Shown here piece by piece: positions 51,606 to 61,212 of a stretch of 64,000 bases of DNA; within the stretch, counting starts at the first letter, position 1; every line of letters starts with the position of its first letter. Below the pieces are notes generated by a model, which had not been told where the DNA came from, made no database searches, and saw nothing but the letters and a program-made list of their open reading frames with translations. The stretch comes from Inia geoffrensis (Eukaryota > Chordata > Mammalia > Artiodactyla > Iniidae): positions 66,667,092 through 66,731,091 of the forward strand of contig CM070905.1 of NCBI GenBank assembly GCA_036417435.1, read 5' to 3'. A program made the translations under genes and the position numbers.

Positions 51606-52318
51606 ATGTGAACGTATCAGGGTCCTTCACCTGCTTGAACTTTGTGAGGCAGACTTCAGGTTGGTCGATCTTCATGTTCCTGTGGGAAAAAGTTATCCTT
51701 TTGGACCCGTATCTGGGGAAGAGCTGGAATCCAATGGCCTTGAGTATTACCTGCAGGGTTTCATGGCTCTGCTAAATTTTCTTGCAATTTGATTATGATC
51801 TGACATGCCTTTACTTCTCAAGTTGAACAAATTGTTCAAAAATCCGAAATTCTTTTAGTTAACCATTAGCTGGGAATCATGTGCAAGAAAGACTTCATGT
51901 TGAACCAGTAAGCGTTTCTGGACACTGAAATTGACAATTGGAAGAAATCGTGCATCTGACTCTAAGGGTTCATTTCATAACTGGCTCCCATGGTCCCAGG
52001 AACATTATATGTGTCCCTTACAATTAAAAAAATTTTTAAAGCTAGATTCAGATACCAGCTAGATGCCAATACCAGCTACATCCTTTTAATACTTCCTAAA
52101 TGGTTGCACTTCACAATCATTTATCACTTTTTCTATGGCTTAATTTAACTTAGACCTTGGGTTATAATATTCAGTTAAATATAATCTAATACCCTTATTA
52201 AAGAATACTGAATTAGAATAAAAGTGCTGTTCCATGTTTCACTTAGTCTTTCTTAATCCTTCAGTGAATTTAATCCTTATGAATTTCATGGGTATTTTTT
52301 TTAAACACTGTTTCACAG

Positions 52319-52350
52319 AGACCCTTGTGTTTTTGTTTCTTGGCCATTTT
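52319..52350 (+). other. Candidate coding exon B (32 nt), weak
   Basis: Bordered by ATTTTTTTTAAACACTGTTTCACAG and GTAAGT (the donor has TTT rather than AG before it). It begins with 1 nt and ends with 1 nt of split codons, so it is the phase link needed between candidates A and C, reading DPCVFVSWPF between them. I looked for such a link, so the match carries limited weight. Confidence 0.1.
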
Positions 52351-55300
52351 GTAAGTTGCAGGAAAGTATTTTTGTACCATAGTAGCAATTCCTTATTGCC
52401 TGCTTCTCAACCCTTCCCACTGAAAGGCTCATCTCTTGATGGGCTTTAAATGGTTTTCATGCCTTTATCAACAATTCCTGCTGATAGTGTTAGTTACATT
52501 ATGTTTTCTTTGTTCTCATTATGATCACCATTTCCCCCTTTGCTGTAAATGAAATTTTGGTCCATTTTTGAATGGTACAGTTAATTACATTTTAAATGCT
52601 TAAGCAATATCTAAATAAGGTGAACGAGGCAAGATGTCAGGGGAGCAAGAGTAAGAAATCTTTAATTTCTACCACTAATGCTCCTGTTGGAAATATTTTT
52701 TCTATTGATAGTTAAAATGATTTCTGTGTATTAGATGAGACTCAACCAGGTAGCATTAGAAAAGCGTGATTCCCTCCTCCTTTCCCCTAACGAAGCATTT
52801 ATAAAACTCTTTGGACCTCTCCCGGAGGGAGTTGAAGGAGAACAATTTTGTGTATTTGGAAAACCATAACGCCACTATTTTCAAAATGATAAATGGTGTG
52901 TTTGGTAATGTAAGAGCTGAAATGGTAGATCTATAGAAGCACTTTGCAACCTGTGAACAATTAATCGGAATACTGAGCAATTACAAATCAGCTAATTTTT
53001 TTTACTACGACAAAAAATAAATGGTCATTGGAGTTGTATGAAGTGTAGATCAAAATGTAATGCAGAAGGGGCTCAGCAACAAACAGAACTGGCTAACAAA
53101 AGAGGATAGAAGAGGTATTCAGGACAGGACCGGGTCATGACTTAGCCACATCATTAACCGAGCACAGGAGGGACCAAAGAGTTAGAGAAGGCTACATACA
53201 GTGCAGTGGATATTTTAATTTTACATTGATGACAGTGGGGTTAAATTTGTAAATGTGTTGTAGTACACTTTTTAATATGTATTGTTAAATAAAATTGAGT
53301 CTTGGCTGAAGAAACTGGCCAGTAGAGCAGAAGGATGTAGTTGTGGTGATGGGGCTACTCAACACAAGGTCAGGGAGCAGAGCCTACTCTAGTCCACTCC
53401 GGGTGAGCAAAGATGAGCCAGAAAACCTTCACTGGACTAGAGGAAAGTGGGTGCAGGGGCTCAGAAACAGAGATGCTCCTAATGCATGTAGATGGAGCCC
53501 CAGATAGCAGCTCCCCGTGATCTGTGTGGGAACTGGCTGGGAAAGTGTGTGTGTGTGAGGAGGTGTGACATAAAAGCAGGAGTGACTTCTCACAACTGGG
53601 AGAAGGAGGCTGGAGAGTTGACTTTCTCAGGAAACCTAATATTGGGTAAAAGAAGTCTTCTCTACTTCCTTTTGTCTCTTTGAACTTTTACCCTCTTTCT
53701 TTCAAATCTTCCATAGCTTCCTAAAACTTCTTTATATTAATTTGTTGAAGAAAGACAAGGGCAGAAAGAAAACCAGGACCTTTGAAGGGGGAATTGGATC
53801 AGCAAGCGTGAGACTGTAAATGTGTTAGCACCCTCTCAGCCATACCTAGCTCCAAGCGCTGGGGCACCAGATTCATTCCAAGAAAGAAATAACAGTCAGG
53901 AGGTAGGGACTGATACATCTTAAGTTAAAATAGTTGGAGAAGAACTGAACCATCTCCAGTGGACCAGAAGTATCCTTTAGCCTGATGATAAAATTATAAA
54001 AAGGATGAGCAAGACTTTTACCTTCTTACTAAGAAAAGGCAGTATGAGGGTACCCAACTAATATTCGCCCCCTACATTCAGGGTAGATATCCACCTGCGT
54101 GGGAGGTGGTCTACACAATGTGAGAGGTGAGGGGCCTCTGACACTGACTGGTTACACAACATTACTTGTGGTCTTGTGGGCTATTACAGTAAAAGACAAA
54201 CACACAGTAAACCTACTCATAAGCTGTTGATGCTGAATTCTCTTAACCAAAGTTAAATGACATAAAATTTATCAAAATGTTGATGTTGAAACAGTACTTT
54301 CTACAATTGTCCTTGAACTTGAGATCATTCAGAACTGTGTCTACAAAAACTTCACGTAGTTGGATTAAAAGTAACTTAAAGTGTGTGGTAATAGCTTTCT
54401 GATGGAGATACTAGATGGGATAAGCACATTTCTCATATATTGGTGTGCAGTAGATTCTCTTCAGGAAAGCACAACTATAGAGTAGCTGTAACTTTTAAGG
54501 TACTCTGGAGGCGGATAAAAATGAATTTAATTCCTCTCTTTGAGTAGTTATTTCACAACACGGTCATGGAAACAGATTTCCAAAAAAGTTCTCTTTGAAG
54601 TAAATTAGAAATGTTATCGCGGCCTGATGCTAACCATTGGGGCTTCAGACATAACCTTTCATCTTGGGAAGTATATTAAGGAAAAGCATTTAAAATAGTA
54701 GTCTGGTTGCTCTTGAAGCTCGTTACCCTTTTGGGTTGTTCTGTATTACTTAGGGTGTCATGTTTAGGACCTTAAAAGAAAATTCTGTAGGAATTATCTA
54801 TGTGAGGATGATATAATTTCATATTTATACACTAGCTATTTTCAAAATGGGCATGAATTAATTTACAGAACGAGTCACGTATATTTAAAAAGTAGTTAAA
54901 CTATATACAAAAAAGCTGCACCTGTCTTTTGAAGGTGAAATTAGTATTATACTTGTAATTCTTAGAGGGGAAAAGTTGGTCTGAGCTGTACAACAACGAG
55001 AGCAAAATTAGGTTTCATAAATAACTGTTCAAATAAAAAGAGAAACTCAACCTTTTGAAAATTTTTTCCTTATTTTTAAAGCCTAAAAAAATATTACACG
55101 TAACATAGGACCTTAGAAGACACACGCAGCATTTTAACCAGGTCTCCGAGAGAAATTCCATAGCAAATGGACACTTTGTTGTTGTTATAATCAGTCTCAG
55201 ATTTTTCTGCAGCGTTCACCTAATGGCTTTCTAATGTACCTTAATTCAAGGATAGGACTTAGGACATCCAGCTATGTGCTTCTCTGGCTTTTCTATTAGG

Positions 55301-55452
55301 TAGTTTTCTGTAAATGTACTGGCTTTCAGCTGGCCTTGAGAAGTGGCAGAGCAGAAGCAGTGCGAGGCTATGCTCTGAAGTGAGACCTTGTGCTGTGTGT
55401 GGGGCTGAGAGCAGCCCTGCCTCCTTAGGGATCACTATGAGGGTCTTGCCTC

Positions 55453-55534
55453 ACCTCACTCCAATGTATTTTCCACACGACATAGATTGGAGTGAGGTTC
55501 ACTCTCACCTGCTCCAATCTATTTTCCACACGAC
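55453..55534. repeat. Inverted repeat plus overlapping direct repeat
   Basis: ACCTCACTCCAAT (55,453-55,465) and ATTGGAGTGAGGT (55,486-55,498) are a perfect 13-bp inverted repeat with a 20-bp loop. CTCCAATGTATTTTCCACACGAC (55,459-55,481) recurs with one mismatch at 55,512-55,534, 53 bp downstream. Probably a local tandem duplication followed by an inversion-type template switch. Confidence 0.9.
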
Positions 55535-55739
55535 TACAAGCATCTCACATTCAAATGGGACAATTTTAGTGACCTGTTCAACATTCTCTCATGGTCTCCC
55601 TGGGACTTCATGTAAGGAGGAGCCCTTTATGGCTTCTGCCCACTTCTCCAGGGGCCACCTCTTCCCACTCCTCCCCTCCCTGCCTGCTTGAAGTTGGGGC
55701 TGCGGCTACATGGAAGAGACACAAGCTCTTCCTTGAATT

Positions 55740-56050
55740 TATGTGTGCGTTCCTCCTGCCTGGAAATGGCTTACCTTCTTCACTTGCTTGGCAGACCTCT
55801 CCTCTTATTTGTTCCTTCAAAGACACACACTGATCAGGAGATGACTTTGAGCTCCTCTACTCTCTTCTATGCACACCCCCACTACTTTGTGTCTCCTTAT
55901 ATCACAGCACTGTTTGAACCACTGCTTTCCTAACCTACGTCCCCAGCTAGAATATAACCCCCCATGGCGGGACTCGTCATCTTCCCTTGGTATAGGTTAT
56001 ACCTCCCCAACATCTGGCATAGTATGTGCTCAGTATGTTTTTCAGAACTG
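55740..56050 (+). mobile_element. L2 LINE 3' remnant
   Basis: CTGCCTGGAAATGGCTTACC (L2 CTGCCTGGAATGCTCTTCC), CCTTATATCACAGCACTGTTTG, CAGCTAGAATATAA, CATCTGGCATAGTATGTGCTCAGTATG (L2/MIR-type AGTGCCTGGCACATAGTAGGTGCTCAATA) occur in L2 order. Confidence 0.7.
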
Positions 56051-56229
56051 AACTAATCTTGGTGATCTTTGAATTTCTAACAGTGGTAGGAGAGTCTGTC
56101 CCATAATACCTGCTCAAAAGATGGGGCATTCGTTGAAGGAATGGAGGTTGTTGATGGAATTAAAAAATGTTTTACATGCAAGTCTGATATACTGATAGGA
56201 AGATGGAAAATTCTAATCTCTCTTCGTAG

Positions 56230-56306
56230 CAGAACAGAGAGCTAACTTGCGAGCAAAGGCCAGTGGAATTCTTAAACTGTCTGAGTATTTGGTTGAGGCT
56301 CCAGAG
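56230..56306 (+). other. Candidate coding exon C (77 nt), unidentified
   Basis: Acceptor-like CTAATCTCTCTTCGTAG before it and donor-like GAG|GTGAGT after it. Beginning with 2 nt of a split codon it reads EQRANLRAKASGIL then KLSEYLVEAPE and ends in phase 0. The peptide has the look of an amphipathic helix, but I know no family for it. Open frames exist on the opposite strand over the same bases, which weakens the case. Confidence 0.25.
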
Positions 56307-56517
56307 GTGAGTACAGTCTGGAAAATGAAAAAGCACCCTCTGCACAAAGGATTGTCATCCTCATTCCTGCAGAATGACTTCCTGTCAGCAACACTGATGT
56401 ATGTGATGTTAGTAAACAGGTCTCTGAGCCCAGTGTTTGAGAGTGACAAAATTCATAATATCTTTTATCTTGACTCAGTGCTTCTAAAATACATCTTGGC
56501 ATTTCTTGTTTGTTCAG

Positions 56518-56577
56518 GAAAGAAAGTCTGAAAGACAGCTGACTCCAGACAAAATTCAGTTTCGCTTCTGGAAGGAA
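56518..56577 (+). other. Candidate coding exon D (60 nt), unidentified
   Basis: Preceded by CATTTCTTGTTTGTTCAG (good acceptor) and followed by GAA|GTAAGG. Reads ERKSERQLTPDKIQFRFWKE in phase 0, directly compatible with candidate C, with a 211-nt intron between them. If the donor is unused the same frame stays open to a TAA at 56,683-56,685, with AATAAA at 56,690-56,695, which would also suit a terminal exon. Confidence 0.25.
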
Positions 56578-56781
56578 GTAAGGTGCTTTTTTGAGAGAGT
56601 CCACAGCACTGAAATATTATTTCCATACGTGTCATCCTTCACGGAAGCTGGAGCCAATGTGAACTTGTGCTGTACCATTATTTAAATTAAATAAATATAA
56701 ATGTTTAAATTATATAATGGTATAGCACACTCATTAAATTTCACATTGGGAAGAATAAAGGCTTCTGCCTCCTTCTGCCAG

Positions 56782-56848
56782 AGGATTCCTACAGATTGTC
56801 AACAGGGAGTGGGAGGTCGAGTGTCAAAGGAGGGTTTCCTGGAATCTT
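56782..56848 (+). other. Candidate coding exon E (67 nt), weak
   Basis: Preceded by GCTTCTGCCTCCTTCTGCCAG, the best polypyrimidine acceptor in this stretch, and followed by CTT|GTGAGT. In phase 0 it reads RIPTDCQQGVGGRVSKEGF and stays open to a TGA-equivalent stop near 56,898. It is compatible with candidate D only if the 204-nt gap is an intron. Confidence 0.15.
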
Positions 56849-57793
56849 GTGAGTCTGCCCTAGCTTGCCTTGCAGAAAGCCAAGCCCAAATGCCATAACC
56901 CCTTCTAGGTAATTGCAAATTGGCTGCATTTTGGAAGAAAAGTTTGACATTTTCAAAGCAGGAAATCAGATAACTTGACATAATTTTACAAGGCAAATGA
57001 TTAATAAACTAGTCTTACTGTTGTGTTGAAGCTCTGTTAAGATAGCCAAAAGAAATAAAGATGATCTGTGAGGAAACACAGATAGACTTACCACACTAAC
57101 CTTCTTGTACGTGTGCCTAGGTACATACAGTCTTGCTCCAAGCAGGCTCAGCTCTGACAGCCCCTAACCAAGGTGGAGAACAATATGTAATATTTTTCTA
57201 GGAATATATTAGGAAACTAGTTTTCTAAATACAGGAACCTCTCTCCAAGTCAGCTATTGGTTGTTAAAGTTGGATTCAGAGATGGGAAAACAGCTTGATA
57301 AGTAAATCCAAATAAAGTCAACACTCTTCTAAAAGAAGATATTTCTATTTCAGTTTATGTAAAATTTTTGAAGAAAGGCACTGTCAGTTGATAAGTTTTC
57401 CACTGAACTACAATATTGCAGAGGCGGTACTGGGTTCCAGAGTTACGTTTAAAAAATACTACAGTCTTTGACATTCACTAAGCTAGACTCATGTCTTTTG
57501 CTTGCCCCTCCAGTCGTCATGCTTTCTTCCAGAACCTAAGGTTTCCTTTTAGCTAATTGAGAACTACCAGGGAGCCTCACGGAAAAGCCTCTTTCTCCCC
57601 TCAAGTAAATACCCATGCTTCATGCCATTTCAGCCACTAATCCTATTTCTCAGTTTTCATAGTAGTTTGGTGTTCAGATAGATAATTCACATTGATGGAA
57701 TAGGGCCTGGCAACAGATTCTCTTCCATGTTATTACCCAATACAGGCTATCTGAAGATACCATTAGAATTATTTCTTTAAGACATTGTATGTT

Positions 57794-58007
57794 GAGCTTC
57801 CCTGGTGGCGCAGTGGTTGAGAGTCCGCCTGCCGATGCAGGGAACACGGGTTCGTGCCCCGGTCCGGGAAGATCCCACAGGCCGCGGAGTGGCTGGGCCA
57901 GTGAGCCATGGCCGCTGAGCCTGCGCGTCCGGAGCCTGTGCTCCGCAACGGGAGAGGCCATAACAGTGAGAGGCACGCGTACTGCAAAGAAAAAAAAAAA
58001 AAAAAAC
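57794..58007 (+). mobile_element. CHR-family SINE
   Basis: Plus-strand CHR copy with an 18-base A-tail. Target-site duplication GACATTGTATGTT (57,781-57,793) and GACATAGTATGTT (58,008-58,020), 12 of 13. CpG-rich and close to consensus (GCCGATGCAGGG, GTTCGTGCCCCGG, GCCGCGGAG). Confidence 0.97.
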
Positions 58008-58020
58008 GACATAGTATGTT

Positions 58021-59529
58021 TTTCATTCTGTAGCAAGCTGGTAGGAGGAAAATACTTAGGCAGGCACGTACTTATGATACTCTGCATTATAGTTCTAAGT
58101 AGTTATCTAGAGAGAGGCTGTGCCTGGGTGAGTAGCTCATACCAGCCGTGATATGAAGTGACCACATAATTTGTTGTATAAAATGGGAAATTTTTGTTGA
58201 GAGTAAAGGAGATGCTATTAATAATTATGCTGGACAGAAGAAGTAAACTGTGACTGGCCTGGGCAAACAAACGGGATATAGGTTGACCTTCTGTCCAAAT
58301 GGAAGCCAGGCATTTCTTTTATTCCATCATTATAAATTCCTTTTCTATCATGATAATTTTGAGCTTAAGGAATAAAAGTGTACCCCTTTATTTGCCTACT
58401 GTGTCTCTAGAATGGAAGTCAGCTTGTAAAGCATATGTCAAATAATTAATGAACTTGTAAGAAGACCCTGTATGTCTAACCTAGACATTTTTTGGCTTTA
58501 ACACTTGTACAGTTTTATTGTATGTATATATACATGTGAAGTTAGGCAGTTTAGTGGAAAGAGCTAGACCTTTGGAGTCTGAAGAACCTTTGTTCAAATC
58601 TTTATCACCCTCTAGGTGGGTGACTATGGATAAATTACATGCTTTGCTTGTAAAATGGTGCAAAAATACCTACTGTGTCAAGATTAGTTCAATGCCAGAA
58701 ATATACAGCCTTCCATAATAACCATTATTATAGTTGATACACATATCTAACTTCACTTTGATGCTACCGATATTGAAAGACATGGGATAAGGTACCTTCT
58801 CCAAAGATGTATAAACCAATTGAAGCTCCCCAACCTGCTAAAGATGGTAGCAAGTGTGAAACAGTGTTTTCAAGAAAATCTCACTTGCCTGACAGACGGC
58901 TTTGGCATTGGCCATGTTTGAGTTTAAACAACTCACTTTCAATCTGGCAGAATTGAAACCATACTACAGCTGGCTTGGGAAAATGTGTCATCCTCATCAT
59001 ACCAAGAACAATAACTTTCATTACAAAATAGACGCTTACTATTTCCCTTGAAAAAGAAGTAGGGTGGAGGACAACTAACTGGATTTTTGCACGTATCCAA
59101 CTTTGTGCATGAACAATCTTGCAGTGGTCTCACAAGATAGTTTGGCTAATGCAGAGTATTACACCTATTTCTTAACGGGGTCAGCTGGGCAGGGAATTGC
59201 TATGCACATTAATCCTCAAATATGGAAAACACATGATATTCAGAATACGGCAAAGTATAATCTTTTTGTCTAGCTCTGAAAAAAGATTCTGAACTAATAT
59301 ATCAAATATTATTTTCATTCTTATCCTACCTGTGGATGTAAAGTTACAGTATTACAGTTAACTGATCTATATGATTCTCATGAGAGAATTGAAAATTTTC
59401 TGTAATAGAGCATCCTATATGCCGTGCTTAGAAGGGTCTCACAGTAATTAAAGAGAAGATTTCATGTACTAGTGCAATGATCCTCACACTTAAAGCAGGT
59501 GTTAGAATTCCTTGTGAGGCTTATTGAAA
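58021..59529. other. Unique sequence with a MIR
   Basis: Contains a MIR at 58.53 kb. An open stretch after CAATCTGGCAG at 58,952 runs 32 codons but lacks a donor. A MER5-like motif at 59,480-59,530 is too short to call firmly. Confidence 0.4.
58535..58735 (+). mobile_element. MIR SINE remnant
   Basis: TAGTGGAAAGAGCTAGACCTTTGGAGTC, GGGTGACTATGGATAAATTACATGC and TGTAAAATGGTGCAAAAATACC follow the MIR order on the plus strand. Confidence 0.8.
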
Positions 59530-60040
59530 CACAAATTATTCAACAAGTGTTGGTGAGACATCTGGATATTCACATGCAAAAGAATTATATATGTATCTCA
59601 CATTATATATAAAAAACCAAACTATATGAGCTGAAATTATAAAAACAGTTAGAATAAGCGATAGGCATAAATCTTTTTGATCTCGTGTTAAGCAGTAGTT
59701 CCTTAGACAGGATACCAAAAGCATAAATAATAAAAGAAAAAAGAGAAACTGAATATCAAAATTAAAAACATGTATGCTTCAAAGAACACTATAAAGAAAA
59801 TGAAAAGACAGCCCATAGAATAGAAAAAGTTTGCAAGTCTAATTATATCTAATGTATATCTAACAAGAGGCTTGCAGCTAGAATAAATATAACTCACGAA
59901 AAAGACAACCCAATTAAAAAATGGACAAAGAACTTGAAGAGACATTTCTCCAGAGAAGAAATACAAATAACCAATAAGCACATGAAAAAATGTTCAACAT
60001 CATTATCCATCAGGGTAATGCTAATCAAAAACACAATGAG

Positions 60041-60261
60041 GGGCTTCCCTGGTGGCGCAGTGGTTGAGAGTCCGCCTGCCGATGCAGGGGACACAGGTTC
60101 GTGCCCCGGTCTGGGAAGATTCCCACATGCCGTGGAGCAGCTGGGCCCGTGAGCCACGGCCGCTGGGCCTGCGCGTCCGGAGCCTGTGCTCTGCAACAGG
60201 GGAGGCCACAACAGTGAGCCTGAGTACCGCGAAAACAACAACAACAACAACAAAAAAACCG
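60041..60261 (+). mobile_element. CHR-family SINE nested in old L1
   Basis: Plus-strand CHR element with a (CAA)n-type tail. Perfect 8-bp duplication ACAATGAG at 60,033-60,040 and 60,262-60,269, restoring the L1 reading AACACAATGAGACACCAC when removed. Shows a short deletion near the 3' end (GTGAGCCTGAGTACCGC). Confidence 0.96.
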
Positions 60262-60935
60262 ACAATGAGACACCACTTTATACCCACTAGGATGTCTAGA
60301 ATGAAAGTCAGGTAAGAAGTATCGGCAAGGATGTGGAGAAATGAGAGCCCTCCTACACTTCTGGTGGAAAAGTAAAATGGTGTAGCTTCTTAGGGAAGGA
60401 GTCTGGTAGTTCCTCAAAAGATTAAACAGTTACCATATGATCCAACAATTCTACTCCTAGATATATATGCTAAGGAAAGAGGAAAATATATCCATACAAA
60501 ACTTTGTACATGAACGTTTATAGCAGCATTACTCATAATAGCCCCAAAGTGGAAACAATCCAATTGTCCACCAACTGATGAATGGATAAATTAAATGTGG
60601 TATATCCATACAATGGAATATTATTCAGCAGTAAAAAGAAATGAAGCTCTGATGCATGCAGCAACAGGAATGAACCTTGAAAACATTATGTTTAATGAAG
60701 TCACGGGAGACCACATATTGTCTGATTTTATTTATAATGTGCAGAAAATATTAATCTGTAGAGTCGGAAAATACATCTGTGGCTGCCTAGGGGTAGGAGG
60801 ATGAAGGGATTTGAGGGGTTGTGATTTAAGGCCTGCAGGGGTTTTTAATTTCTTCAGATGATAGAAATGTTCTAAAATTGTGATAATTGTACAACTTTGT
60901 ACAGTATCATAAAAGCCATCGACTTGTATACTTTA

Positions 60936-61130
60936 TTTTTTTTAAGATTTTTTTTGATGTGGACCATTTTTAAAGTCTTCACTGAATTTGTTATAATACT
61001 GCTTCTGTTTTGTTTTGGTGTTTTTGGCTGCAAGGAATGTGGGATCTTAGCTCCTCAACCGGGGATCGAACCCACACCCCCTGCATTGGAAGGCAAATTC
61101 TTAACCACTGGACCGCCAGGGAAGTCCCGA
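60936..61130 (-). mobile_element. tRNA-derived artiodactyl SINE, minus, nested in old L1
   Basis: The minus strand starts GGGACTTCCCTGGCGGTCCAG with GGTTAAGAATTTGCC and GGGTTCGATCCCC, then a 3' part reading AAAAACACCAAAACAAAACAG and AAGCAGTATTATAACAAA, ending in a T-tract. Duplication TTGTATACTTTA (about 60,925-60,936) and TTGTATATTTTA (about 61,132-61,143). It splits the L1 terminal module. Confidence 0.9.
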
Positions 61131-61192
61131 ATTGTATATTTTAAATGAGTGAACTGTATGGCATGTGAGTTATATCTCAAAGCTGTTTATAA

Positions 61193-61212
61193 ACACACAC
61201 ACACACACACAC
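61193..61212. repeat. (AC)10 microsatellite
   Basis: AC dinucleotide run directly at the end of the L1M 3' terminus, likely grown from its A-rich tail. Confidence 0.95.

Larger units (their letters stand above)
50711..55439. other. Mostly unique block with candidate exons
   Basis: No established gene. Contains two short plus-strand segments with splice-like borders (50,972-51,038 and 52,319-52,350, listed separately) and a MIR at 51.5 kb. A GT run lies at 53,545-53,556. The rest is AT-rich and unassigned. Confidence 0.4.
56061..57780. other. Unique sequence with candidate exons
   Basis: No established gene or repeat. Three short plus-strand open segments with splice-like borders lie at 56,230-56,848. 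A further open stretch after TCTATTTCAG at 57,355 is not in a compatible phase. The rest is AT-rich and unassigned. Confidence 0.4.
59530..61190 (+). mobile_element. Old L1M fragment (plus) with two nested SINEs
   Basis: Decayed ORF2 C-terminus from about 59,740 (CCAATTAAAAAATGGACAAAG, AGACATTTCTCCAGAG, AAATGTTCAACATCATTA), interrupted at 60,041-60,261 by a CHR SINE, then GGATGTGGAGAAATGAG, CAATGGAATATTATTCAGC, and a 3' UTR to about 61,190, itself interrupted at 60.94-61.13 kb by a second SINE. Frame remnants include MWYIHTMEYYSAVKRNEALM at 60,595. Not functional. The left limit is uncertain. Confidence 0.9.

Noticed and set aside
57355..57470. 38-codon open stretch after TCTATTTCAG as a further exon
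   Set aside because: It is in the wrong phase for candidate D and has no usable donor.
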